Shown here piece after piece: positions 42,077 through 54,732 of a stretch of DNA of 64,000 nucleotides. Positions within the stretch are counted from its first letter, which is position 1. Each line of letters begins with the position of its first letter. Source of the DNA: Mnemiopsis leidyi (Eukaryota; Ctenophora; Tentaculata; Lobata; Bolinopsidae). Below the pieces are notes generated by a model. That model had not been told where the DNA came from, searched no databases, and saw only the letters and a program-made list of their open reading frames with translations. Made by a program: the position numbers and the translations under genes. The stretch covers positions 81,301-145,300 of the forward strand of contig JH154462.1 in the NCBI GenBank assembly GCA_000226015.1. The letters are read 5' to 3'.

Positions 42077-42835
42077 CCGCAACCCTGCAACTCCCAACAC
42101 ATAAAGAGTCTGCACTATTGGAGCTAGCTCCTACTGCAGTACCTAGTACTCCCGTATATGTAGCTACACAAACAAACATTAGCTCTACTGCCGGATGCAA
42201 AGATTTGACACGCTTCGCTGGGCTGCAACCTCGTGACGTCATCTCACGTGACTACCATATTTGGTGTTGGAGAACCACGTGGTGTATCAAGTGGGACGCT
42301 GGTTCATGGTGCGCCAACGAGACGCGTCATGTTGGTCCTGGGTTGAATGGTTGCTAGTGACGAAATAATACTGGAGACCGTTGACTTCAGAAGCAATCAA
42401 CAATATAAGTATCCGTTTTACCGACAGTTTAATATTTACATAGAACAAATAAACATATTGTTTTACAAACAATACATTTCATAATATTCAAGTAGTTGAA
42501 ACTACTGAGTAGCAAGAAGCAGGGAAAATAATTGGCCCCAGATCAAAATTAGACTTTATTTTTAAAATCGGAATACGCACAGAAGCTATCTTACTTGGTC
42601 ACTGTAAACAGAATTTAAGAATCCAAGATTACATGTGCGGCTGAGCCATCCCTAATGTCCCTTTCCCAGTCACAGGAACTGCTCTGCTCCTAGCCGGGCA
42701 GTGCGAATAGTAAAGGTTTTACAAAACACAAAGACTAGTGACTTTCCTTTCACCGTTTTGTATAGTCCCAGTAAAATGCGTGGTGGGTCTATTTTGTCTT
42801 TGTTTAAAGAGGGTTCAAGTGACGTTTGTCAGTGT
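42077..42835. other. Intergenic with isolated E-boxes
   Basis: CTCACGTGAC at 42244 and CCACGTGG at 42272. A plus-strand open frame (42064-42357) has no domain. Confidence 0.35.
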
Positions 42836-43085
42836 CAAATAACACGAGCAGTACAATATGTTAGTGTTACGAGCCATAATCGTAACACGCGCAGTAAAAT
42901 GTTACAGAACAAGATCGTAACACGTGCAGTAAAATGTTACAAAACAAGATCGTAACACGTGCAATGCATTATAAGAATGTTACAAAACAAGATCGTAACA
43001 CGCGCAGAACAATGTTAAAAGACGTGATCGTAACACGTGCGATACAATATAAGAATGTTAGGAGCCAGATCGTGACACAAGCGAA
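42836..43085. repeat. GATCGTAACACGTGCAGTAAAATGTTAC minisatellite
   Basis: Six to seven copies of a unit of about 34 bp, some extended to about 42 bp by an extra ATATAAGAAT. The shared core is GATCGTAACACGTGCA. Confidence 0.85.
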
Positions 43086-43850
43086 ATAAATTTAGATTCT
43101 CATATTGCATATATGGATGTACCAGGCATTTACTAGTACAATAAAATCGTTTCATATTTACGAGAAATCAAATACGAACATTTAAGAATCTTAGCAATAG
43201 CAGCGAACAAAACATATTATGTAATATTAGTTAATATTGGTAACGCCAAGGTCCAACTACCTCGACCGTTAACGAAAATTAGATCGATCAGAGCTCGATA
43301 GATACTTCATTAGATTATAAAAACTATTGCCCATACTATTGACCGGAAAAGGTCTCAAAAATTCCAGCAGGTACGGCCCTTTTTACCTCATTATCAAGAT
43401 TCTTGGGGAACCCCTGCAGTGATTGTATGTTACCGGTATCTGACCGTATGAGACATCGCTCGACCTGATTAAATCGAGCAAAATTATAGTAATATTTATC
43501 ACGTAATTATATTTATAGCACGATAAAACTCATATAAGTAATGGCATAAACAAAAATCTAATAAAGTTATATTATGTGACCACACATAGCTGTAGACCCA
43601 TTTCTAGTAGGTCGAAATAAAATTAGGCGTTTGTGCTATAATTGTAAAGTAAAGATGGAACACTGTATTCCAAAAGGAGCGTTGACTAAAAATATTGATA
43701 TTATTATAGATATGATTACGGGAGGTTTGTGCATGTTGACACCTCAGGTGATCAATTATTTCTGATTTATTAGATCGGCATCTACGTAGGTTACTTAATA
43801 ATAGATCATTAAGCGAGGCTAGAAGAATTAGAATTTAGGTACGAGACTCA
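43086..43850. other. Intergenic, nothing recognised
   Basis: AT-rich, with no array, promoter module or exon-like segment seen. Confidence 0.4.
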
Positions 43851-43940
43851 AAGTATTGATGGTGTAAAACTATAAGCTACTATATAACCAAGTAGAAGTA
43901 TTGATGGTGTAAAACTAAGCTACTATATAACCAAGTAGAA
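43851..43940. repeat. Tandem duplication of a 45-bp unit
   Basis: AAGTATTGATGGTGTAAAAC followed by AAGCTACTATATAACC occurs twice in direct succession. Confidence 0.88.
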
Positions 43941-44010
43941 GAAATTTGCAGGCAGGGAAAATAAACAGATTACAATGACAGGGACCAACACATAACTGCA
44001 CCCCCGGAAA

Positions 44011-44310
44011 CCAATAGGAGAACCAAACCCTGTCAACCAATCAGGAATCAGAGCCGCGCACACGTGGGCGGAATACAACCAATCAGGAGTTCGGGATGGA
44101 GTCCCGTGACACCTGATTTCAGGAGGAGGAGAAGGGACGATTAGGTGGGGGAACAAAGGACTCGAGGAAGAAAACTGGACACAAAGTGTACACATGTAGT
44201 CCCACACCTTCCTCCATGCTCCACCTCAGAACAACCAATCAGGGGTCGACATCACCATCAAGAACCAATCAGATTTCTGGATTTGGTCACGTGAAACAAC
44301 GTCAACCAAT
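44011..44310 (+). promoter_or_regulatory. Six CCAAT boxes with an E-box
   Basis: CCAAT on the plus strand at 44011, 44037, 44079, 44235, 44265 and 44306, five of them as CCAATCAG. CACGTGGG is near 44061 and GTCACGTGAA at 44286. No TATA box follows within 100 bp and no gene is recognised. It is the densest such cluster together with the one at 26.7 kb. Confidence 0.42.
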
Positions 44311-46385
44311 CAGAATAAACAACCTTTTCTGGGAGGCTGCGCCGGCGAGGAGCTTGTGTGACTCCAGATAAGAGGATTAAACGCAGGTAAAAGGCACATG
44401 AGTTCATTAAAAATGCACTAAACCTACTCTTATCACAAAACGTCAAGTCCCTGACAAACCGTCAGCCGTCTTATCAGTTAAATTGTGATTTCAAATTCCG
44501 TGCGAAGCGGGGCAGGAATAATAATGCAATATTGTAATATTGGGGCGGGATCCCGGTAATTCTTTCGGAAATCGGACCCCTTCAGGCAGAGTTTCGACCA
44601 ATTTCGAAATATGTTATTTTTAGTGTAACGAGAAATTGATAAAAATCCTGTACCATTCGGCTCCATGCAACAGAGATAATATAATGACGTAAGGGTTAAA
44701 TCTTGAACTGTATCAAGTATTCTGCAAGTCATTCCGAGTAAATTTCTTCTGTTATCTAGGAATCTAGACTTGAAGTGCACGAGTTTGAAATATCTACTAA
44801 GATCAAAGCACAAGATCAAAGATTAAATTGATCCGAAATCTCAGAGATACAAAACCGTTGGGAAATGCAAACCTAAACAGATCCTACAGCCGGGTCTAAA
44901 ATAACTTAAACCCACGTGATGAAACACTAAACACTCAAGAAGCTATTAAACTGTACACATCATGTCAATCAAAAACAAACACTAACCGTACTGAGCTCGC
45001 ACGAAAACTCGTGCAAACTCCACGACCCTACCATGACCAGCCAATTAGATCACAGCAATTTTGCACGTGTCACAAACCCCACACTCGCTTACAGACTAAA
45101 CCAAACCAATACGGGGGCTTCACCAAAATTTAGTCCAAATTTGTCGGATTCAGGAAACAAATGTTGTATGTCACCTCAAACTGTTCGATGAAATTACTAA
45201 TTGGTGCAAATTCGAAGTTGTCAAGCTATTGTACAATCGCCGCTGTATATGTTTTCTGATAATTCTTTATGGAGGAAGACTTCTGACATACCGTAACCAA
45301 GACTGATTATTTCCTTTATCAGTATAGGCACTGTACAGTCTAAAAATAGAAAACTGTCATTAATTCGTGCTGCATATCTTAGGAAAGACTAAGATTAGAT
45401 ACTGAACTCTGAAGTGGGATTAAACGCGACCGTCTAAAGTGATATGAACTGTCAAAAAAGGCAGAAAACTGTAAAGCGCAGGTTTCATAAATCAAAAACA
45501 AGAGCACAAGAGTATACATGATTTTATTTCTAAATACGAACTTTTACAAAATCATCTTGAAAAACAATTGCACAAATATATAATTACAATATCACCCTGC
45601 TTGGGAGGCTCTAAGGAGTACACTAAGGTCAAATACTTATCAAATAATTTCAATACTCGTAAGAAGATAGTTAAGAAAGCAAGATCCTGCGGATTTACAA
45701 CATCACACCCATCTAGTCTTGGTTAGATGGAGTAGAAAAGTAGCCACTTGCTGCTGCTAAACTCTGTATAGAGTTTAGCTGCTGCTAAACTCTGTATATC
45801 TTATTTGACTGTCTCGACAACTATAAATAAAGCAGGACAAATACGATTTTACAAAAGTGAGAATGTTATCCTATAGACTCACAACGTCACAATGATAAAC
45901 ATCTTCCCTAGAAGGGCAACGTCCCTAATCGCACAGCATCCTTGATAGAACGAAGGGGGCGAAATTAAGTGGATACAAAATTCTCCAGAGACATGACGGG
46001 GGCTGTGATTGAGACACAAAGTTAAATATCGGATCAAAGTGTTTAATGCGGAGTATTGTGGAGTGTAGGAATGGACACGGCTATGTAATTAGCGGTCATG
46101 GGACAATCAAACCGACCAATAAATTGGTTAAATGGAATACTAGGGTTCAAAGAAATGTCAGGCCGATCCTTCTTACGAAGCGGAATTAGGTCAACAAATT
46201 GTTTTCTTTTGTCAGGATAGAAGGATAGTAGAGGTGACGTTAGTTGTAAGTCTGTAAGATAACTACAAGTTATTTTGTCTGCCAAGACAAGCAAAAGGTA
46301 ATGGAAATGGTAAGGAAATGGTAATACGTGTAACGTCCTGCGAATCAAGGGTCCTATGTAGAACCTGAGTTGATCACTCTTTTTT
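44311..46385. other. Intergenic, nothing recognised
   Basis: Holds weaker CCAAT (45050, 45107) and CACGTG (44912, 45062) matches and a small duplication of TGCTGCTAAACTCTGTATA near 45750-45800. The minus-strand open frames at 44478-44819 and 46043-46348 (113 and 101 codons) show no domain. Confidence 0.4.
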
Positions 46386-46692
46386 GTGACCTATATAGGG
46401 ACTAGAGACTTGTGACCTTTATAGGGACTAGAGACTTGTGACTTATATAGGGACTAGAGACTTGTGACCTGGCCTATATAGGGACTAGAGACTTGTAGAG
46501 ACTTGTGACCTATAAAGGGACTAGAGACTTGTGACCTATATATGGACTAGAGACTTGTGACCTATAAAGGGACTAGAGACTTGTGACCTATATATGGACT
46601 AGAGATTTGTGACCTATATAGGGACTAGAGACTTGTGACCTTTATAGGGACTAGAGACTTGTGACCTATATAGGGACTAGAGACTTGTGATC
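46386..46692. repeat. 25-bp minisatellite
   Basis: About twelve copies of a unit with TATAGGGACTAGAGACTTGT followed by GACC. Minor variants are TATATGG and TAAAGGG. Confidence 0.93.
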
Positions 46693-47224
46693 ACTGCTGA
46701 AAGATGGTAAACTTTTATCTAACTTTACCTTAAGTCTTAAGGGAGGAACTCTTCTACGATAATATCAATTCTAGCAATAATTGGGCGGTTTATTTGGCGA
46801 CCAAACCCCTTTGCAGAGTCCACACAGTGTCCGTTCGCCACCCCAACCACCTAGTTAATTTACTAATTAAGAGGTATGTAATGTCACAGAAAAACTCTAC
46901 TCTACACCGAATAAAGATGGCGATTGAATATTCAATAACTTCCCATCAAATAAACCAGTAAGAAAATCCACAAAAGAAAAGTCGACACAAAACAACGACA
47001 TAACGACAAAATACTATAATAGAGACTTCAATATAGTCAGGCAGCTGCGGGTCTGCTGAGCTGCTTATCATATTACTCCTCCCTCAGCTACATCTACAGA
47101 GAGACAGAGACCAGGTGAGCACTAGATGGGCGACTTATAGACAATTAGGAGAATGGAACTCTAGGAATGTACAACTTTTTGGGGATGATTAATGAACGCT
47201 AGCTAGTAGTATGTAATATGTAAT
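46693..47224. other. Intergenic, nothing recognised
   Basis: No feature beyond short AT runs was seen. Confidence 0.4.
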
Positions 47225-47475
47225 ATTCTAGCTAGTAGTCCTTCTACTAGTACTCCAGTGGTCCTGCTAGTCTTTTATACAATATGTAATATTCTAGCTA
47301 GAAGTCCTTCTACTTATTGCATTCCTTCTACTTATAGTAGTCCTTCTACTTATAGGACTATATAGGAGTCCTTCTACTTATAGTAGTCCTTTTACTTATA
47401 GTAGTCCTTATACTTATAGTAGTCCTTCTATTTATAGTAGTCCTTCTACTTATAGTAGTCCTTCTACTTACTTCC
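47225..47475. repeat. 18-bp minisatellite TAGTAGTCCTTCTACTTA
   Basis: About eight regular copies at 47328-47468, preceded by looser ATTCTAGCTAGTAGTCCTTC units. One more unit, CTTATAGTAGTCCTTCTA, appears at about 49230, on the other side of the LINE fragment. Confidence 0.88.
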
Positions 47476-47642
47476 TTTGTTACTTTGTTACTTTGTTGGG
47501 GTTTATCCTCAAGTAGGAAGGGTCATCAGATATCTGACCACCGCGTTGATGTGAAGTCCACAAGTGAATTGGACCAGCTGCAGGTGTAACCGGAGACCGG
47601 GGGATTGTCCGGTATCAAAGCAAGAAACTTAGACAAGCTAAC

Positions 47643-49245
47643 TTAAAAACCATCGAACGTTTTCTCTGCTTTGATTGCAGCAGGCACTTTATTCCAAAGT
47701 TTTTGGTCGTCTTACTGCGAATGAACTGTCGTAGAGCGTCTGGTTGCGAAGGGAGCTACACTTTGACAGAGAAGGGATAACAGCCTTGGTACCATGTCTG
47801 AGGTAATGAGTATCAATGAACTCAATATCGCAGCAGTTAGGAACAACATTATGTANNNNNNNNNNNNNNNNNNNNNNNNNNNNNNNNNNNNNNNNNNNNN
47901 NNNNNNNNNNNNNNNNNNNNNNNNNNNNNNNNNNNNNNNNNNNNNNNNNNNNNNNNNNNNNNNNNNNNNNNNNNNNNNNNNNNNNNNNNNNNNNNNNNNN
48001 NNNNNNNNNNNNNNNNNNNNNNNNNNNNNNNNNNNNNNNNNNNNNNNNNNNNNNNNNNNNNNNNNNNNNNNNNNNNNNNNNNNNNNNNNNNNNNNNNNNN
48101 NNNNNNNNNNNNNNNNNNNNNNNNNNNNNNNNNNNNNNNNNNNNNNNNNNNNNNNNNNNNNNNNNNNNNNNNNNNNNNNNNNNNNNNNNNNNNNNNNNNN
48201 NNNNNNNNNNNNNNNNNNNNNNNNNNNNNNNNNNNNNNNNNNNNNNNNNNNNNNNNNNNNNNNNNNNNNNNNNNNNNNNNNNNNNNNNNNNNNNNNNNNN
48301 NNNNNNNNNNNNNNNNNNNNNNNNNNNNNNNNNNNNNNNNNNNNNNNNNNNNNNNNNNNNNNNNNNNNNNNNNNNNNNNNNNNNNNNNNNNNNNNNNNNN
48401 NNNNNNNNNNNNNNNNNNNNNNNNNNNNNNNNNNNNNNNNNNNNNNNNNNNNNNNNNNNNNNNNNNNNNNNNNNNNNNNNNNNNNNNNNNNNNNNNNNNN
48501 NNNNNNNNNNNNNNNNNNNNNNNNNNNNNNNNNNNNNNNNNNNNNNNNNNNNNNNNNNNNNNNNNNNNNNNNNNNNNNNNNNNNNNNNNNNNNNNNNNNN
48601 NNNNNNNNNNNNNNNNNNNNNNNNNNNNNNNNNNNNNNNNNNNNNNNNNNNNNNNNNNNNNNNNNNNNNNNNNNNNNNNNNNNNNNNNNNNNNNNNNNNN
48701 NNNNNNNNNNNNNNNNNNNNNNNNNNNNNNNNNNNNNNNNNNNNNNNNNNNNNNNNNNNNNNNNNNNNNNNNNNNNNNNNNNNNNNNNNNNNNNNNNNNN
48801 NNNNNNNNNNNNNNNNNNNNNNNNNTTCATATCGTTGAGACCGCCTATGCAACTTGTGAAGGTACGTTGAACCCCTTCCAACATCTGCATCTCTGTAACT
48901 CTGGTAGGGTCCCATAGTGGGCAACAGTACTCTAACAAGCTTCTCACTAAAGACTTGTATAGGGTAATCATGACAGTCCTATCACGGGTCTTAAACACGC
49001 TGAATACCCATGACAGTGTACTTCTAGCCTTGGTGACCATGTTGCTTATATGTCTAGACCAACTCAGATCACTTGACACCACCACTCCGAGATCCCTCAC
49101 ATGTTCAACGGGATAGAGTGTGACCTCTCCCGACACCTTGTAGAGAAGTGTTTCTACGTAGAAAGGAAGTTCACTGGTGAAATTTTTGCGGTTGTGCAGA
49201 TGGTTCAATAGCTCAAACTTCTGCTCAAACTTATAGTAGTCCTTC
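47643..49245 (-). mobile_element. Non-LTR retrotransposon (LINE) 3' fragment, with a 970-bp gap
   Basis: The minus strand encodes the end of a reverse-transcriptase ORF of the kind common in invertebrate LINEs. Before the gap (49240-48826) it shows VRDLGVVVSSDLSW, KARSTLSWVFSVFKTRDR and TLYKSLVRSLLEYCCPLWDP. After the gap (47855-47643) it shows TLYDSSFAVRRPK, then, after a one-base shift in a run of A, LWNKVPAAIKAEKTFDGF and TAA at 47643-47645. No catalytic YADD is in the visible part; it would lie 5' of it. The copy is 5'-truncated and frameshifted, so it is inactive. The gap hides most of the middle. Confidence 0.87.
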
Positions 49246-50640
49246 TATTTCGGTAATAATATGTAATGTCGCAATAGCAGCCAGCAACCATCTTCTCTTG
49301 TTGATTTTAGGAGTGGTTGATTAGAGAAGGTACTGAGTAGTGTTACATTTTCTAGAAGTAAAGGCTATTTTCATCAGGACATAAGCTGATTAGCATATAC
49401 TAAACCTGCCGTCGGTTAATACAGTCCGCGAGTTAAGTCCCCGTACCGACCAGCCCTTCATGTCGGGACAGAGGGGATTAGGTAACAGATCCAGCAATAG
49501 AAGGTATGCGGTAAAGTAGCGGTAAAAAGTTGTTTCATTTCTCGGAATGGGAATATGTTGACGACGTTGATTTTGGTGATCAACAAGAGGGTATGCTGCG
49601 AGATAGGTTGCATGTTTGCACTGAAGTAGGTCTTGAGCGAAAGTAAAGCTGGATTAGTGAATAAGTTTCTTTGTCTGCATGATGAAAAGATGAATTGAAA
49701 AGTATGAGTAATGGAAAGCTTCTCAAAAATTATGAACATTTAAGGTCCAGTGAGTCACTACTCACTATATAATTAACCCAATTTAGCAGCTGACTTAAAA
49801 TACAGGATCAGACTGGCCAGCTTCTCCTTTCAAAAACCTTTGGCTAGAAAATCTCCCAAAGTCAAGATAACTGAATCTTGAATACGGACAAAAAAGTCAG
49901 TGACTGTGCTTGTTGGAGTGACATACTACAGACATCCTGACTTAGTGATTGCTGTTCACTAAATGTGTAGTGATTACAGTTCGATAGTTAAGCAGTTTTA
50001 GTACGGAGATAAATATCTCCAAAGCTTTACTTTTATGCAATGTCCCCAATGTGAAATTGCTGAAATGGTTCTACTGTTAACGTTGCAGCAGAACTACAAA
50101 TAAGTACTCCAGAATAACAGTACTTTAGAGTAATGTATCGCATGCATTCTGAACTACTCGGTAAAGACAGATTCGAATAATTAATTTGCGTTAGTCTTGG
50201 TCAAGTATCATAGCAATAACAGCTTAATGACAAATTCTGAATCACAAAACTATTAATAATCTGGGTTTCCATTAATTAAAGCCAAGTAGTAACTGTGGGG
50301 ATACCATGACAAGTTATTTATTATCTAAACATCACTTAAATTATCAAGGTCACAATCAAGTGCGCAACAACTCTCTTCAGCGTTGAACATAATAACAAAA
50401 ACAAAATAAACTATAATGGCAAGAAAAATGAACCAACGAATGAACCAACGAACTAAACCAAGGGCCAAGCTGTAATGACAAAATAACAGCATTTAGGAAG
50501 ACATGTATTACGCTATGAAATCCTACAATTGTGTTACCAACTCGGTCTATCCAATTCCGTGACGTCCCGCCTTGACCCTCACACACTCATATAATTTCCG
50601 TTGTAAGATTGTTACTCTCGTTAACTTGAAGGGGCAGGAA
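49246..50640. other. Intergenic, nothing recognised
   Basis: AT-rich. A minus-strand open frame of 93 codons (49739-49458) has no domain. Confidence 0.4.
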
Positions 50641-50726
50641 ACTCAATATAGCTATAATACCTCATAATATATAATATAGTATATAATATATACCTCATAA
50701 TCATAATATAGCTATAATACTAATAG
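50641..50726. repeat. ATAATATAGCTATAATAC repeats
   Basis: Imperfect AT-rich tandem copies with CTCATAATATA elements. Confidence 0.7.
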
Positions 50727-50883
50727 AATTGGGGGTCGTATAAGTGCTACATTACGGCCTTGTTGACTGCTCCTTAAGCCGGAGTATGTCCGGCAATCTT
50801 AGTTATGGCTATAGAAATAAGCCGAACTATTTGTATTATTAACGTCTTAGTAAATGAAATTAATTGGATAGAAGATCTTTTTG

Positions 50884-51146
50884 TCTATATTGCGATCCTT
50901 TCTTCTCTTTCTTTGGCAATATTGCGATCATTTTTTCTCTTTCTTTGGCTATATTGCGATCCTTTCTTCCCTTTCTTTGGCTATATTGCGATCATTTTCT
51001 TCTCTTTCTTTGGCTATATTGCGATCCTTTCTTCTCTTTCTTTGGCTATATTGCGATCCTTTCTTCCCTTCTTTGGCTATATTGCGATCCTTTCTTCTCT
51101 TTTATTGGCTATATTGCGATACATTCTTCTCGTTCTTTGGCTGTTC
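50884..51146. repeat. 32-bp minisatellite
   Basis: Eight copies of a unit with GGCTATATTGCGATCCTTTC and TTCTCTTTCTTT. All three plus frames are open through it because the unit lacks stops and its length is not a multiple of three, so the hydrophobic Phe/Leu-rich ORFs here are artefacts. Confidence 0.92.
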
Positions 51147-52069
51147 AGCGCCGTGATATGAAGTTATTAGTTTCAAATTCAAAGAATGCCATATTTACAA
51201 CACATCCATTATAGTAATTATAAAATCACAAACTACAGTAACTTACTCAAAGGAAGACCAAAGTTCGTCACGAAGCGAAAGGAAGTGAATCAATGGCGAT
51301 ATGAAGTGAAAACCCCGCTTCTGATCGATATTCCAACTAAAACCGAAGAATAAATCACATGACACATCTCACGTATCATCATTGTTATTTGTTGCGCAAA
51401 CAACGCTCAATTTGTCAAAACTTTTCAGTTAAAGAACTGAAGTCACGACTTTGGCGTCTGAACAATTTTTGTTGTAGGCAGCCACATATATAAATATATT
51501 TGTGCATTACACCCCTAACCTGTCGTTTTTACAGCGATCGGATTCAATTTTTCAATTGAAGAGGAAGATTTTTATATCATAATACATTTAGCAAATAAGC
51601 GAGGAGCTATGGCTCTACTGAATATCTTCATACCTTTACAACATTCCCACTTCTTGTATCGTGTAACTCTATTAAAGTAAAGTATTGCTTACTTTACAAA
51701 TTGTTTATTTTAGGCTCCACAGACTTAAATCATTTTATATAATTACCAACTTTGTGTCAATGTTGGATCATTTTCTAATAGCTCTCTTCGACCGAGCTCT
51801 CGGATGCGTAGCGTCTAGAGTCTGGGTTCAGGAATGAGGAAATAGGAATCATACAAAATATATCGCCGGGAAAGCGGACCGACGGACGTTAAATCAGTAT
51901 CCAATCTTCGTAGCTTGTTGCTAACATGTTCAACGGTCTAAATTCTCAGATGCCTTGTCCTGCTTTTTACTATAACGGATGACAGCGTAAAGAATCACAT
52001 TAAAGAGGCTTTCAAGCATTGAGATGTATGAGCTCCAAAGCTTAAAGCTGGGAATATGAATAACGATAG
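51147..52069. other. Intergenic, nothing recognised
   Basis: No exon, array or promoter module was seen. Confidence 0.4.
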
Positions 52070-52328
52070 GGAATAGGGACATGGCACTAGGGACATTGCA
52101 GTAAGGGACATGACACTAAAGGACATTGCACTAAGGGACATGGCACTAAGGGACATTGCACTAAGGGACATGGCACTAAGGGAAATTGCACACTAAGGGA
52201 CATGACATTAAGGGACATTGCACTAAGGGACATGGCACTAAGGGACATTGCACTAAGGGACATTGCACTAAGGGACATTGCACTAAGGGACATTGCACTA
52301 AGGGACATGGCACTAAGGGACATTGCAG
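52070..52328. repeat. 15-bp minisatellite GCACTAAGGGACATT
   Basis: About seventeen copies, alternating GGACATTGCACTAA and GGACATGGCACTAA. The frames through it (Met-Ser-Leu-Ser-Ala and Gly-His-Cys-Thr-Lys) are artefacts. Confidence 0.92.
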
Positions 52329-53624
52329 TAAAAGTTTGAAAGACGCTAAAGAACTAAGCTCCGTTAATTAGCATCGATAATTTGCACTAACATTCCTTGA
52401 ATACCACAAAACTTATTTCATGTTTTCCTCACTAGTCCCATCTAATTACGTTGTTCGGACGACCCTCATTCCATCCTCATGACCCTTCCGTCTGGTAGGT
52501 TTACACTTTACATAATATGTTGCGATAATAAAAGATTAACGATGGGCCATATATATTTTTAATTACGTTCTAATGAACAAATTCCCTTCTGATTCGTATA
52601 TTTTTCGAAACTTCAGGGCATCAGGGATGGTGGGCCTTAAATGATTATAGGAGTACGACCATGCTAATTTTTAACCGAATTCGAACGAATTTATGATGAT
52701 AGCCTTTATAACAGCGTTCTGAATTAGAATAAATGCATTTTTTTATTAGGTAAGTTAGTAAGTTATAGTAATTTTTTTCGAAAACAAGTTGTCTGCGACA
52801 ATCATTCACCGCCAGAGTTACCCACGATTCGGCTGTATCTCACTCTGTTCTTGTGGGCCGCCACCAAAGGAGAGGTTGATGTTACAAATTTTCCTAGAGG
52901 ATTCTAAGGCAATTTAAGGCTGAACTTTGAAAGCGCCTGAATAAGGAAAAAATAAGCACAAATGTGCGATTACTCGGGCCGAGGTCAGTAACTTCTGAAG
53001 TTTTTTGGTTCAGTCTGAAGTAAATCGCCGGTTATTATTCCAACAATCCTGTGCCAGGTACGCTGTCATGCTAAATGCTAATACAGCAAATCCGTTAGAT
53101 CAATTACACATAAGATGACTAATAAATCGTAAAGTTTACTGAAACAGCATAATAATGTCGGAAAGACGGAAATTTCAAGCCGGCACCATTTATCGTGACG
53201 GTAAAAGACTGATTTAGTAACTTATATCGCAACAGAGAGAAATAAAAATTTTAGGATAGAATATGTATTCTTAACTAGGCATCCGCTAAAAACTTAGCAA
53301 TGGGAATGTCATATCCCGCCCAAATCATAAATCCCAAGCGTTTCATTCAGCGTAATTCATAATAAGGCATAATTTCACCACCTTCGAGCAACCACCCAAC
53401 CACAAACCACAATTCAAACCACGTGATACCAACTAACCAATAACGAACGATATCCAACAGGAAGCAGTTAGCAGGACCTCGGAACGAACTTCAAACTCGA
53501 GATTATCCTTAAGAATTTGGAAAGTTCGTCCCAAGGACCACTGTCAGAATAAACGTATCCGAGTAGGATGAGAGTAGCACTGACTCGGGTAGGTGTCACG
53601 TACAGACAGGGCGACATTCTGTCT
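52329..53624. other. Intergenic; weak E-box/CCAAT pair
   Basis: CCACGTGATA at 53419 and CCAAT at 53437 lie 20 bp apart. Nothing else was recognised. Confidence 0.35.
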
Positions 53625-53725
53625 CCACACACACGTGACACGTGACACACACACACGTGACACGTGACACACACACACGTGACACGTGACACACACACGT
53701 GACACATGACACACACACGTGATGA
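53625..53725. repeat. CA-rich array of CACGTG palindromes
   Basis: About 22-bp units of ACACACACACGTGACACGTG hold eight intact CACGTG sites in about 95 bp; one further site has decayed to CACATG. Confidence 0.85.
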
Positions 53726-53969
53726 AACCAACCTACTTTTAAGAGAATCTACTGAACGGTCATTAGTGCACTTGTCCGGATTTGTCAAGGCGTTATTTCG
53801 GCATTGTGGTCCTGGGGTTCAGCCTGATATTGGGGTACGCCCACACTCAACGCACTATATAGTCAGAGTAGGGAATGGAAAAGAGAGAGAGTGAGGAGAA
53901 AAATCTTCTGCCTTATGCTAACCTTATGTTATGATATCATCAGGTTTGTTAACCAAATACTCCTGCTTT

Positions 53970-54072
53970 AGAGAGAATCACCTAAAAGTAAACTTAGTTC
54001 TTATCAGAGAATCACCAAGAAAGTAGGCTAAATGCTTATCAGAGAATCACCAAGAAAGTAAGCTAAAAGCTT
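53970..54072. repeat. 35-bp tandem repeat
   Basis: Two good copies of TTATCAGAGAATCACCAAGA plus AAGTAGGCTAA (54001-54070) and one diverged copy before them. Confidence 0.8.
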
Positions 54073-54732
54073 GTGGTGCACCTAAATATTTGCCTTAACA
54101 TTCTTCATTTTGGAGAAAGTTAAATGGCAAAGTTCGTGGTGGTGTACCACTCAGGCAGTAATCTAATTTAGGAATTTAAAATGTAGCGATTTATTGGGAC
54201 ATGACCACATTAATCGTTGGAGACGATTTGAAGATAACCTTTTCTTGGTAAAGACGGTAAATTTGAATAATCTCCACAAATCAACACCTCTTTCTTCAAA
54301 CTGAATTTTTGCGAATACCTGAGGCAAACAACATACCTAGATACTCTCATGAAACGGTTCGTAGATAAAAAGGGTTGTTTTCAGGCTGTTAATGTAAATA
54401 ACTAAAAAGGCAAAAACTTTTAAAATCATCATCAAAATTGAGATACTTACACCATTGATAGACTTGAGCAAAAAATCTTCAAGTGAACTTACTCAAGCGA
54501 TGTAGCAACTAAATATGAAAAGTGGAAAATTCAAAGCTGACAAAATCAAGAGTAAAATCACTGACTAATCTAATTTATAGATAAGTACAAGTTAAATAGA
54601 GCGAGAGTGTGTCTGTAACTTAACATTTTAACTTATAAAACTGAAACAAGAGAGAGTTTGTCTGCAACATGCAACATATTCATATCGAGTAAAACGTGCT
54701 AAACCCAGACAAACACCTATAGCTCAAAACGA
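54073..54732. other. Intergenic, nothing recognised
   Basis: AT-rich; leads into the promoter-like module that follows. Confidence 0.4.

Noticed and set aside
47712-48924. Long ORFs on both strands spanning 47.7-48.9 kb
   Set aside because: Most of their length is the 970-N gap. Only the minus-strand LINE reading has real residues; the others are artefacts.
50805-51214. Hydrophobic ORFs resembling repeated membrane helices
   Set aside because: Translations of a 32-bp minisatellite in three frames; the hydrophobicity comes from its pyrimidine-rich unit.
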